A DNA stretch of 14,043 bases, from positions 1 to 14,043 of the forward strand of contig JAKQKF010000009.1 of NCBI GenBank assembly GCA_029560815.1, written 5' to 3'. The stretch's first letter is position 1; each line of letters begins with the position of its first letter. Shown piece after piece: positions 1 through 7,586 of this stretch. Made by a program: the position numbers and the translations under genes. The notes beneath the pieces are model-generated. The model was not told where the DNA came from. It searched no databases and saw nothing but the letters and a program-made list of their open reading frames with translations. Source of the stretch: a bacterium. GTDB lineage: Bacteria > KSB1 > UBA2214.

Positions 1-498
1 GGGGACTGGATTCTGGATCTCGGGGCGGGAAAGGGACGGCTGGCGGCCGCGCTGCGCGAACGCTGCGGGCCTGAAGGGCGAATCGTGGCTCTGGACTGTG
101 CGGAAAGGATGCTCGCGGCGGGAGCGGAAGAGTATGCCGCCGCTGCGGCACACCCGCTCTGCTGCGACGCCGCCCTGCTGGCGTTCCACGCGGAATCCTT
201 CGACAGGGCGGTCTGCCTGGGCACCTGGCCCCATTTCGTCCAGCCGCACAGGGTCATGCATGAACTGCTTCGGGTCCTGCGCCCCGGAGGTCAGCTGCTC
301 ATTTTTCATACCTGCGGCAGCCGTGAACTGAACCGCTGCCACCAGCGGCTGGCCGGGGTAGTCGCGGCCGACCGTCTGGTGCGCGCGCGCACGCTGGCGC
401 GGGCGCTGTCCGGCTGCGGCTTTGCCGGCCTCGTCCACTACGAGGGGCCGCAGCAATATTGGGTGCAGGCGCAAAAACCGGGAGGCGAACCCTCCTGA
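1..498 (+). CDS. Class I SAM-dependent methyltransferase, 5'-truncated by window edge
   Basis: The frame is open from base 1 and ends at a TGA at 496-498, giving 165 visible residues; the start lies outside the window. The visible part begins with motif I (DLGAGKGR), the glycine-rich SAM-binding loop. About 20 residues later comes VALDC, where the Asp would bind the SAM ribose (motif II). Next is FDRAVCLGTWPHF (motif IV region) and then ELLRVLRPGGQLLIF, the usual strand before the last helix in UbiE/Methyltransf_11 enzymes. The C-terminal part is Arg/Ala-rich. This is a Rossmann-fold methyltransferase, but the substrate cannot be read; UbiE-like small-molecule methylation is only one option. 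It converges on the secreted-protein gene downstream, with 92 bases between the stops. I see no intrinsic terminator in that gap. Confidence 0.85.
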   Translation, partial: GDWILDLGAGKGRLAAALRERCGPEGRIVALDCAERMLAAGAEEYAAAAAHPLCCDAALLAFHAESFDRAVCLGTWPHFVQPHRVMHELLRVLRPGGQLLIFHTCGSRELNRCHQRLAGVVAADRLVRARTLARALSGCGFAGLVHYEGPQQYWVQAQKPGGEPS

Positions 499-590
499 AC
501 CGCTTCATCCTCTTCGACAGATCCGGACCGTTCCTGCTGCGCCGGCCCGCCTCCAGGTTTTACGCTCTCCTCCTCCGCAACACCCCGCTG

Positions 591-2747
591 TCAACGCAGA
601 AACTGAAGCTTACGTGTCGTCCTGAACTCGTCCGCCTGCATGGTGTAGAGGTAGACCCCTGCCGGCACAGTCATGCCGTTCTCATCCCGGCCATCCCAGA
701 GCAGGCGGTGCTCGCCCGCCTCACGCACCTGATCGACGAGCAGCCGGACGGCCTGCCCGAGCAGATTGTGGATCATGATCCGGACCGGGCCGCTCTCCGG
801 CATGGTGAAGGTGATCGCGGTCGAGCTGTTGAAGGGATTGGGATAATTCTGCGCGAGGCTGAACTGTCCCGGGGCCTCGACCAGAGTGGCTGACGCGACT
901 CCGTGCATGGTCTCCACACCCGCATAGCTGATGTCCGAAAGCCGGTAGTAAAAGGTCCCCTGCACCGCAGGCAGAGGGTCACTCCAGGAGTAGTTGCGCC
1001 TGGACTGGCTGTTGCCGGCACCGGGGATGAGGGCGGAGGTGATCCGGGTGAAGGGGCCCTCTTCGGACAGGCTGCGGTAGAGGTGGAAGCCGAGGTTGTT
1101 GGTTTCGCTCTGAGTGGTCCAGGCCAGTTCGATGGTGCCTCTGCCTGCCACGGCCGTGAACCGGGAGAGCTCGACCGGAGTTTCGAATGTGTTATAACCG
1201 AGATTGATATCGGCCAGGCTCTCGCCCAGGTCGGTGACCAGCAGCCATTCGCTCTGAATGGTGGTGGTCGCGTCCCATCCGTCCGGCAGAAAAGCGGCAT
1301 CCGGCCGCACCTGATAGCTGCCGATTGGGAGGAACCTGAAAGCATAGGCGCCGGCGGCATCGCTGGTATCGGAGGCCAGGACTTCAAGAGTCGGGCCGTA
1401 GAGGTCGATCTTGATGCCGGCCATGCCGGGTTCGCCGGCGTCGCGTTTCCCGTCATGGTTGAGATCCTGCCAGATCAGCCCGGAAATCGCGCCTGCGACC
1501 ACGAGCTGGTCGATGTCGCGGGCCGGTGCACTCGAATATTTCTGCAAGAAGGGGCCCTCTCCAGAGGCGAGGGCGGTCGCTGCGACCGGGCTGGTGCTTT
1601 CGCTGCTGATGAAAAGCGTGAAAGTCAGGGTGCGCTCGGCTCCAGCCGGGAGCAGGCCGGTCGTCCAAAGCCAGCTGCCGTCGGGGGCGATGGCGCCCTC
1701 ACCGGGCTGGGTGACGATGAGTCCGGGCGAGAGGGCGACCGCCAGAGTGCACGCGTGCGCCGCTGCGGCGCCCTGGTTGCGGATGGTCGCCGAGTAGGTG
1801 ATGAGTTCGCCCTTGCGCACCTGGGTGCGACTGTTCTGCAGCTCAGCGCTGAGGCTTGGCGCGGAAGGGGCATCGCCCATGATGAAGGGCTGCGGTCCAT
1901 AGAGAGAGAACTGGTTATCGCCCGCGGCCGTGAGCTGGAGCGACCACCACCCGGATTGAGGCGTCTGAACAAGATCTCCACCTGGAGGGGGCAGGAGTGC
2001 GCTGGCGCTGTTGTTCCAGACCCCGTCTCCGGAGACGGTGCCGGCGATGTTTTCCCCGGAAGGCGACGTATAGACTACAGCTTCGTTATCGTCCATGCCG
2101 AAATTGGCCAGGAGGAGTTCCCCGGTCCCGGGCGGTGCATAAAAATGGAGGATGGCCGTCGCTCTGGTGAGCATCTGCAGGGCGCTGCGGCCGATCGCCA
2201 GGTGAATCTCATCTCCGCTGCCGGCAGTGCCATCCGGATCGTTCTCGACGATCCGGAGACGGTAGGTGTTTTCGTCGTCCACGGCCGTGGTGGCGAGGAT
2301 CTGATAGATGCCGCGGCCGTACTGGCCGGGGGTGAATTCAGCCAGGCCATTCCAGCTCTCAGAGGTCAGCGCGTCGGCGGGGTAGGTTCGATCCGCCACT
2401 ATTGTCGAGCCGTCCGGTGCCAGCAGCTGGAAACGGGTTTCATCCCATGCACTGCCCTTGAGTTCATCCAGTTCCCCGCCGGTTTGAAAACATTCCGGGT
2501 CGAAGAGTTCCAGCCGGACCGTAAAGCCATCAGGGACATACGCGGGCACATAGAGATAAAAGAGATGGGGCTGATTGCCGCCGGCGCTGTTGCTCCACCA
2601 GTCGCCGTGACTGAGCAGGCCCTGGGGACCGTTGGTTTGGACCACGGCGGGAGAGGTGAGAGGGGGCAGGATCTCTTCCCCTGCTCCAGCGTGCGTCGCC
2701 ATGGCGATGAGCGCGACGGCTGCGAATAACAGATACGAGTGTTTCAT
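591..2747 (-). CDS. Secreted multidomain surface protein with C-terminal NYPNPFN sorting domain
   Basis: This 718-residue protein starts at the ATG at 2747, where GGGAGG sits 6-7 bases upstream. The frame continues upstream but without such a site. Residues 1-22 form a signal peptide (MKHS, a hydrophobic core, then a THAGAG cleavage region). Residues 30-290 are a beta-rich region with pre-peptidase-like character and no recognised active site. About 298-400 is DUF11-like (LITYSATIRNQG). Residues 421-515 are SdrD-B-like, with the acidic loop WQDLNHDGKRDAGEPG. Residues 525-625 are FN3-like (SETNNLGFHLYRS). From 629 to the end is the sorting or FlgD-like domain, with NYPNPFN at 634-640, LLWDGRDENG, then GVYLY and a basic tail. 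Such domains direct export and attachment by type IX-like systems in the FCB group; here the export route is inferred. No enzyme motif is visible, so an adhesive or structural role is the best guess. Confidence 0.85.
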   Translation of the reverse strand: MKHSYLLFAAVALIAMATHAGAGEEILPPLTSPAVVQTNGPQGLLSHGDWWSNSAGGNQPHLFYLYVPAYVPDGFTVRLELFDPECFQTGGELDELKGSAWDETRFQLLAPDGSTIVADRTYPADALTSESWNGLAEFTPGQYGRGIYQILATTAVDDENTYRLRIVENDPDGTAGSGDEIHLAIGRSALQMLTRATAILHFYAPPGTGELLLANFGMDDNEAVVYTSPSGENIAGTVSGDGVWNNSASALLPPPGGDLVQTPQSGWWSLQLTAAGDNQFSLYGPQPFIMGDAPSAPSLSAELQNSRTQVRKGELITYSATIRNQGAAAAHACTLAVALSPGLIVTQPGEGAIAPDGSWLWTTGLLPAGAERTLTFTLFISSESTSPVAATALASGEGPFLQKYSSAPARDIDQLVVAGAISGLIWQDLNHDGKRDAGEPGMAGIKIDLYGPTLEVLASDTSDAAGAYAFRFLPIGSYQVRPDAAFLPDGWDATTTIQSEWLLVTDLGESLADINLGYNTFETPVELSRFTAVAGRGTIELAWTTQSETNNLGFHLYRSLSEEGPFTRITSALIPGAGNSQSRRNYSWSDPLPAVQGTFYYRLSDISYAGVETMHGVASATLVEAPGQFSLAQNYPNPFNSSTAITFTMPESGPVRIMIHNLLGQAVRLLVDQVREAGEHRLLWDGRDENGMTVPAGVYLYTMQADEFRTTRKLQFLR

Positions 2748-2861
2748 TTTATACCTCCCTGGTCGCCTGACAAAAGTCCGGCGCGCCGCTGCACCCGAGG
2801 AGGTAATGGCCAAAGGGTGTCTGATGGTGCAGCGGTTGCAGCTGTGCAATGCACGTGCAGC

Positions 2862-2889
2862 AGGCCGGAGGGGCGCACCCCAACGGCCT
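2862..2889. terminator. GC-rich hairpin between the two secreted-protein genes
   Basis: The sequence folds as AGGCCG, a 2x2 mismatch, GGGG, a TGCG loop, CCCC and CGGCCT on the minus strand. It begins about 8 bases after the TAG of the upstream secreted-protein gene (2898). No T-run follows on either strand, so it is not a canonical intrinsic terminator. It could act as an RNA 3'-end stabiliser or a processing point between the two genes. Confidence 0.4.
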
Positions 2890-2897
2890 CTGCCTCA

Positions 2898-4358
2898 CTA
2901 TTTGATCAGATTCATGATCTTTTTCTCATAATAATCGCCCGCGCGGAAAAGGTAGATATAGAGACCGCTGGCGACGGGCAGATTGAATTCATCGGTGCCG
3001 TCCCATACCACTTCATGCTGCCCGGCGGGCCATTCCTGCGCGAAGAGACTTCTGACTTTCTGCCCGAGCTGGTTGTAGATGGTCAGCTCGGCATGCGCGG
3101 GCTCTCCGACGGTGAAACGGATGCGGGTCTGGCTGTTGAAGGGGTTGGGATAATTCTGCGCGAGCGCGTAGGCCGCGGGCTGGTTCGCGACCGCGGTGAC
3201 GGGACCATGCCAGGCCATCTGGCCGCTGTAATCGACGTCCATGAGTTTGTAGTAGTAGGTGGTTCCGGCGGCGACATCGGCATCCAGATACTCATACTGG
3301 TGCTCGGAAGCGGAGGTGCCAGCGCCTTCGATGATCGCGGGGGTTATTTTTTCATAATAGCCATCCGCCGCTTCGGCCCGGAAGAGCTGGAAGCCAAAGT
3401 TTTCGGTCTCCGAGGCGGTGACCCATCTGAGCAGAATGCCACGGCCATTAAAATGCGCGATGAATTCGGTGAGTTCGACTGGAACCCCGTCATGCAGCAA
3501 ATATTGATAGCTGTTGTCGGCTTGATCGGTCTCTTCCGTGGTCGTGAGCAGATAGATGGTGCCGGTGGCTTCCCCCTCGTCGATGACCAAAGTGCGCACC
3601 GTCACCCTCCGCATCTCATTCATCACCAGGGTCTCCAGAGCCCACTCCAGGGGATTGCCGTCCGGAGCGGCGGGAAGAGGAGTGGCGCTCACAAAGAGGA
3701 GATTGGGCGCCAGCTGCATGACCAGGTGCGGCGAAAGCGAGGCGTCCGGGCCGCTGTTGGTGACATCGATGGTAAAATCGACATATTCGCCGACATGGGC
3801 TGAATCGTTGCTGACTGCGACGTTGAGGACGAGATTGGCCGCCGGCTTGATCTCCGGCACCACGAGCGGTGAGCTCATATAGCCCGCATTCCAGCCGGTG
3901 GCGTTGTCCTGGCTGACGAGATTAAAGATGGGTGTCCTGCCGCTGCTGGTATCGACTTCCGAATCGCTCAGGTTATCGCCGCCGGTCCGGGGCAGGCTGA
4001 AATACATCCCGGGCACCTTTTCGAACTGGAGATAAAAGCTCTCCGGCAGGAGGGAACCGGAGACCAGAAAGAGAAATGATCCGTCACTCTGCGTGCGCAG
4101 TGAGGTCAAGGCCTCGTAGGAGGTGCCGGCCACCTGCCGGAAGAGCTGCACACGGACCCCGGAGAAGCCGCGTTCGCTCTCGCCCCGCAGGCCGTCCTTG
4201 TTGACGTCCATCCAGGCGCACCCGCTGATGGAGGCCTGGCCGTATCCCGTGCTGCTGAACATGATCAGGAAGAGAAGCGCCAGCAGCAGGAGCCACCACA
4301 ACCGGACCAGTTCGGTGCTCCAGGAGCGGGATTCAAAAATGTTCGGGTTCTTTTTCAC
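2898..4358 (-). CDS. Secreted SdrD-B/DUF11 protein with C-terminal NYPNPFN sorting domain
   Basis: I choose the GTG at 4358 as start (486 residues). GAGGAG sits 7 bases upstream of it, whereas the in-frame ATG at 4364 is almost on top of that site. The N terminus has a long basic n-region and then a strong hydrophobic core (residues 19-34) ending near STGYGQA, so it is a signal peptide or membrane anchor. Order of modules: SdrD-B-like at 43-160 (WMDVNKDGLRGESERG, then WNAGY), DUF11-like at about 172-275 (VDFTIDVTNSGPD), FN3-like at 292-392 (SETENFGFQLFRA), and sorting domain 397-486 (NYPNPFN at 402-408, VVWDGTDEFN, GLYIY, basic tail). It is the upstream neighbour of the other sorting-domain protein, 150 bases away on the same strand, and clearly its paralogue in the C-terminal half. 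No catalytic motif is seen. Confidence 0.83.
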   Translation of the reverse strand: MKKNPNIFESRSWSTELVRLWWLLLLALLFLIMFSSTGYGQASISGCAWMDVNKDGLRGESERGFSGVRVQLFRQVAGTSYEALTSLRTQSDGSFLFLVSGSLLPESFYLQFEKVPGMYFSLPRTGGDNLSDSEVDTSSGRTPIFNLVSQDNATGWNAGYMSSPLVVPEIKPAANLVLNVAVSNDSAHVGEYVDFTIDVTNSGPDASLSPHLVMQLAPNLLFVSATPLPAAPDGNPLEWALETLVMNEMRRVTVRTLVIDEGEATGTIYLLTTTEETDQADNSYQYLLHDGVPVELTEFIAHFNGRGILLRWVTASETENFGFQLFRAEAADGYYEKITPAIIEGAGTSASEHQYEYLDADVAAGTTYYYKLMDVDYSGQMAWHGPVTAVANQPAAYALAQNYPNPFNSQTRIRFTVGEPAHAELTIYNQLGQKVRSLFAQEWPAGQHEVVWDGTDEFNLPVASGLYIYLFRAGDYYEKKIMNLIK

Positions 4359-4888
4359 AATCATTCTCCTCAGATTGCTCAATGCCCCATTCATGCCACA
4401 ACGAATATCCCTGTTGAGGAAGCGGCGCCACATAATCGGATCGCGTCTGAGAGGTTCAGGATATTTTAACTGATTATTATTAAATAAATTATTAATCAAC
4501 TGCCCTGTTGCTGCGGCCTGATTTCATACCCACTCAGTCAAAATATGTGCCACAAATGCGGGGCGCCTGCGCCTCTTATTCTCCGCGGCCGCCGTTTCTC
4601 CTGCCGGTACATATTTTCCGGCTGGATGTGCGACGGCGCTGTCCGGCTGGCAGTTCATGTGCATCCTGCGCCGGTAAAACCCGTTTTCAGGGAATGTGAC
4701 GATCGTTTATTTGGTACGGGAGAGATAGAGCGCGAATAGAAGGGTGGCAAAGGAGAGCAGGGTGTAGAGCATCGCCATGCGGAAAGCAGTCAGCGCCGGG
4801 CGACCTTTTTCCGCTTTGATCTCGTTGCCACCCGTATCGGGGTGTGAGGCGTTTGCCGGGTTGAAACCAGTTTTTGGGAAAGGCTTCT
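4359..4888. other. Gene-poor intergenic region with AT-rich promoter tract
   Basis: About 530 bases separate the esterase stop from the start of the secreted-protein gene, both on the minus strand. The part at about 4457-4500 is strikingly AT-rich against GC-rich surroundings and probably holds the promoter of the secreted-protein gene. I could not align a -35/-10 pair with confidence. From 4500 to 4700 I see no convincing gene: two short overlapping plus-strand frames have no ribosome site or recognisable product. The piece at 4707-4937 is described separately. Confidence 0.6.
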
Positions 4889-4937
4889 TTATCCGGCTTT
4901 TTCTTTTTGCAGGTTTTTCCGGATAAAGGCGCAGAGA
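4707..4937 (-). other. Small coding-like frame with one membrane helix, no clear start
   Basis: A 77-codon open frame ends at a TAA at 4707-4709 and overlaps the 3' end of the esterase gene in another frame. Its last part, NEIKAEKGRPALTAFRMAML followed by YTLLSFATLLFALYLSRTK, looks like a real protein tail: a charged stretch, one transmembrane helix and a basic end. Third positions are mostly G or C, as in the neighbouring genes. There is no ATG, GTG or TTG with a ribosome site. The first ATG (4776-4778) would give only a 23-residue hydrophobic peptide and has no Shine-Dalgarno sequence. It may be a decayed gene end, a frameshifted tail, or a tiny membrane protein translated by coupling with the esterase. 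I cannot assign a family. Confidence 0.3.
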
Positions 4938-5812
4938 TCATTCATGGCCCGGGTGGCTTCGGGAAAGAGGGGGGCCATCACCGGGTAGCAGTGGAAGAGC
5001 CCCTCGCCGACGATCAGGGTGACCTCTACGCCGGCCACGCGGGCTTTTTCGGCGAACTGGACGGCGTCATCGCGCAGTACCTCGGCTCCGCCCGCCGTGA
5101 TGAAAAGCGGGGGCAGGCCCTGCAGATCGCCATAGAGGGGCGAGATCAGGGGTTGGCCCTTGTCCTGGCCGGCTGCGTAGTGGTCGCCAAAGGCGGTCCA
5201 GGTGCCCTCCGGCGAGAGACAGATCTCCGCGTTGGCGGTGTAAGAGCCGCCGGTGCTGAGCAGGTCGGTCCAGGGTGAAATCGCCACCGCTCCGGCCGGG
5301 AGGGGGATCGACCTTTGGCGCAGCGCGAGCAGCAGGACCAATGCCAATCCGCCGCCTGCCGAATCTCCGGCGAGGATGATCTGGCCGGGTTTGAACCCCT
5401 GATCGAGCAGCCAGCGATAGGCGGTGACGCTGTCCTCGACAGCGGCCGGGAAGGGGTGTTCGGGTGCGAGGCGGTATTCGAACAGCAGGGCGCCAACCCC
5501 GCAGCGTTTGACCAGTTTGGCGACCACACCGCGGTGATCGGTGATCGATCCCGAGATATAGCCTCCTCCGTGCGTGTAGAGGATGACCCGGTCATGGGCG
5601 GAGCCGGCCGGCCGGATCCATTCGGCGGGCAGGCCTTCAACAGTGACCGGTGTGCATTCGATGCCTTGCGGTGGTTTGCCGAACCGGGCAGCGCCCTTTT
5701 CCGCCTGCTCGCGAAAGTGGTGGATCGCTGCCAGCGTCGTCCAATCGGTTTTTGTTCCTTTGCTTCGGCTCCTGAGCATGCGGAGGAAGAAGCGGGCTCG
5801 CAAACTGGGCAT
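4889..5812 (-). CDS. HSL-family alpha/beta hydrolase (carboxylesterase)
   Basis: This 307-residue protein starts at the ATG at 5812, with AGGAG 7 bases upstream. It carries the hormone-sensitive-lipase (family IV) signature: HGGGYISGS (81-89) for the oxyanion hole, and GDSAGG with nucleophile Ser151. FEYRLAPEHPFPAA (111-124) is the usual family stretch, and the catalytic His is likely His274 in GLFHCYP. The acid position, 30 residues before that His, is Glu244 in GGAEVLRDD, where the family usually has Asp; Asp248 or Asp249 are alternatives. Length is normal for the family, there is no signal peptide, and it is probably cytoplasmic. It would cleave short acyl esters; the natural substrate is unknown. 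It lies 149 bases downstream of the P5C dehydrogenase on the same strand and may be read through from it, because I see no good promoter of its own in the gap. Confidence 0.88.
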   Translation of the reverse strand: MPSLRARFFLRMLRSRSKGTKTDWTTLAAIHHFREQAEKGAARFGKPPQGIECTPVTVEGLPAEWIRPAGSAHDRVILYTHGGGYISGSITDHRGVVAKLVKRCGVGALLFEYRLAPEHPFPAAVEDSVTAYRWLLDQGFKPGQIILAGDSAGGGLALVLLLALRQRSIPLPAGAVAISPWTDLLSTGGSYTANAEICLSPEGTWTAFGDHYAAGQDKGQPLISPLYGDLQGLPPLFITAGGAEVLRDDAVQFAEKARVAGVEVTLIVGEGLFHCYPVMAPLFPEATRAMNDLCAFIRKNLQKEKAG

Positions 5813-5834
5813 GATGATTCTCCTGATAAAAGAG

Positions 5835-5862
5835 AGCGCACCGGATACCGAACCGGTGCGCT
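5835..5862. terminator. Perfect 10-bp hairpin with T-run, between dehydrogenase and esterase
   Basis: AGCGCACCGG (5835-5844) pairs perfectly with CCGGTGCGCT (5853-5862) across an 8-base loop. On the plus strand eight T's follow, a textbook intrinsic terminator, yet no plus-strand gene precedes it. On the minus strand the stem is preceded by eight A's and followed by TCTCTTTT, so it can end dehydrogenase transcripts weakly. It lies only about 15 bases before the esterase ribosome site. A bidirectional terminator is most likely; an attenuator for the esterase is possible. Confidence 0.75.
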
Positions 5863-5961
5863 TTTTTTTCTCTCGCCCACCGGTCTCTGACTGATGCGGG
5901 TGCGACCACGACGGGCGATACTTGCTCTGATTGTCTCCGGTTCCCGCCCGGAATTCGGGGA

Positions 5962-7512
5962 TTAGATCAACCGTTCCGAGACCGATTTGGCCTGCATGAA
6001 CAATCCGAGATAGTCCATGCCGCCGGCCTTGGAGTCGGTGCCGCTCATGTTAAAGCCGCCGAAGGGGTGGGCGCCGACCATGGCGCCGGTGCATTTGCGG
6101 TTGACATAGAGATTGCCGACGTGGAACTTTTTCTTGGCCTCTTCGATCTTGTAGCGGTCGCGGGTCCAGACCGCACCAGTCAGGCCGAACTCGGTGCTGT
6201 TGGCGATCCGGATCGCCTCGTCGAACGATTTCGCCTTGATCACCGCCAGTACCGGTCCGAAAATTTCCTCCTGGTCCAGCCGCGTCCCGGGCTCGATGTC
6301 CGCGAAAATTGTCGGCTGAATATAATAGCCTTCACCGGCGGCCTTGGCTCCGCCGCAGATCAGCCGTCCGTCTTGCTTGCCGATTTCGATATAGCCGAGG
6401 ATCTTCTCCTCCGAAGCCTTGTTCGCCACCGGTCCCATATAGATGGCGGGATCCTCGGGCGGACCGACGGTCAGCTTTTTTGTCCGTTCGGCCAACATCT
6501 CGACGATCTGCTCATAGACCTCTTCAACCACAATGGCGCGGGAGCAGGCGGAGCATTTCTGGCCCTGGAAGCCAAAGGCCGAGGCGACTATGGCCGTGGC
6601 GGCTTCGTTGAGATCGGCGTCGGCATCAACCACGATGGTGTCCTTGCCGCCCATCTCGGCGACGACGCGTTTGACCCAGATCTGGCCGGGTGACACCTGG
6701 GACGCGAGGTTGATGATGCGCAGGCCGACTTCCTTGGAGCCGGTGAAGGAGATGAAGCGGGTTTTGGGATGGGTGACGATATAGTCGCCGATCTCGCCGC
6801 CGCTGCCGGGGATGAAGTTGAGGACGCCGGCCGGAAGCCCCGCCTCTTTCATGATCTCGACCAGCAGATAGCCGATGCAGGGGGTATCGGAGGCGGGCTT
6901 GAGCAGCACGGTGTTGCCGGTGACGATGGCGGCGGTGGCCATGCCGGTGAGGATGGCCATGGGAAAGTTCCAGGGCGGGATGATAGCGCCGACGCCAAGC
7001 GGAATATAGTTCAATTCGGGAAACTCGTTCGGGAAGGGGGTCGATCCCTTGATTTCGCTCCAGCGCAGCATTTCACGCGCATAAAACTCCATAAAATCAA
7101 TGGCTTCGGATGTATCGGCGTCGGCTTCGGGCCAGCTCTTGCCGATCTCGGTGATCATCCAGGCATTGACCTCGAGCTTGCGCCGCCGCATGATCGCCGC
7201 CGCCTTGAGCAGGATGATGGCTCGCTCCTTGGGCGCGACCCAGCGCCATTTCTCGAAAGCTTCCAGAGCGGCCTTCATAGCGAGATCGACTTCCGGCTGT
7301 CCGGCTTTGTGGAAGGTCCCGACCAACTGGCTGGTGTGACCGGGATTGTAGGACTTGAAGAGGCGGCCGGTGGTCACATCCTTGCCGCCGATGAAGAGGG
7401 GATACTCCCGGCCCGACTGGCCGGCGACCAGCTTCAGGGCCTCTTCCTGTTTCTGCCTGTTCTCCGGCTTGCTGAAATCGGTGAAAGACTCGTTTTTAAA
7501 CGGGGAAAGCAT
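5962..7512 (-). CDS. pruA: L-glutamate gamma-semialdehyde (1-pyrroline-5-carboxylate) dehydrogenase
   Basis: This 516-residue aldehyde dehydrogenase is the size of stand-alone Bacillus RocA-type enzymes. The start is the ATG at 7512, with AGGAGGAG about 6 bases upstream; the longer frame to 7581 would start upstream of the predicted transcript start. It oxidises glutamate semialdehyde to glutamate with NAD+, the second step of proline catabolism and the last of arginine/ornithine breakdown. Visible motifs: PWNFP with Asn182, FTGSKEVG (256-263) in the NAD site, general base Glu286 in VAEMGGKD, and nucleophile Cys320 in GQKCSACSR. EEIFGPVL (415-422) and the substrate-loop stretch GAHPFGGFNMSGTDSKAGG (480-498) are typical of P5C dehydrogenases. 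No proline dehydrogenase is in the window. It has its own promoter and may be co-transcribed with the esterase. The alternative symbol is rocA. Confidence 0.93.
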   Translation of the reverse strand: MLSPFKNESFTDFSKPENRQKQEEALKLVAGQSGREYPLFIGGKDVTTGRLFKSYNPGHTSQLVGTFHKAGQPEVDLAMKAALEAFEKWRWVAPKERAIILLKAAAIMRRRKLEVNAWMITEIGKSWPEADADTSEAIDFMEFYAREMLRWSEIKGSTPFPNEFPELNYIPLGVGAIIPPWNFPMAILTGMATAAIVTGNTVLLKPASDTPCIGYLLVEIMKEAGLPAGVLNFIPGSGGEIGDYIVTHPKTRFISFTGSKEVGLRIINLASQVSPGQIWVKRVVAEMGGKDTIVVDADADLNEAATAIVASAFGFQGQKCSACSRAIVVEEVYEQIVEMLAERTKKLTVGPPEDPAIYMGPVANKASEEKILGYIEIGKQDGRLICGGAKAAGEGYYIQPTIFADIEPGTRLDQEEIFGPVLAVIKAKSFDEAIRIANSTEFGLTGAVWTRDRYKIEEAKKKFHVGNLYVNRKCTGAMVGAHPFGGFNMSGTDSKAGGMDYLGLFMQAKSVSERLI

Positions 7513-7544
7513 AGGGCTCCTCCTGATGATGGAATCAGAATGGC

Positions 7545-7570
7545 GCGGCGGATTGAGTGGGCCCCGCCGC
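7545..7570. promoter_or_regulatory. Leader hairpin upstream of the P5C dehydrogenase
   Basis: GCGGCGG (7545-7551) pairs with CCGCCGC (7564-7570) around a 12-base loop. In the minus-strand transcript it would form about 10 bases after the predicted start and end about 20 bases before the Shine-Dalgarno sequence, so it may stabilise the leader. On the plus strand it is followed by TTTTT, so it can also stop antisense transcription entering the promoter. Confidence 0.5.
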
Positions 7571-7586
7571 TTTTTATTCACGCTTT

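Noticed and set aside
903..2729. 608-codon plus-strand open frame opposite the first secreted-protein gene
   Set aside because: It is an antisense shadow caused by GC-rich codon use. The minus-strand frame has a signal peptide, recognisable domains and a good ribosome site; the plus-strand product has no recognisable motif.
4359..4499. N-terminal extension of the second secreted protein to a TTG at 4499
   Set aside because: It crosses the AT-rich promoter-like tract, lacks a ribosome site, and would bury the signal peptide far from the N terminus.
4500..4700. Possible riboswitch or structured leader, with a repeated TCCGGCTGG
   Set aside because: I could not match a known riboswitch core. 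The 9-base repeat is short and may be chance.
4508..4739. Two overlapping plus-strand frames, one starting MCHKCGAP and resembling a zinc ribbon
   Set aside because: Only one CxxC pair is near the start, no matching second pair is correctly placed, there is no ribosome site, and the product has no coherent fold signature.
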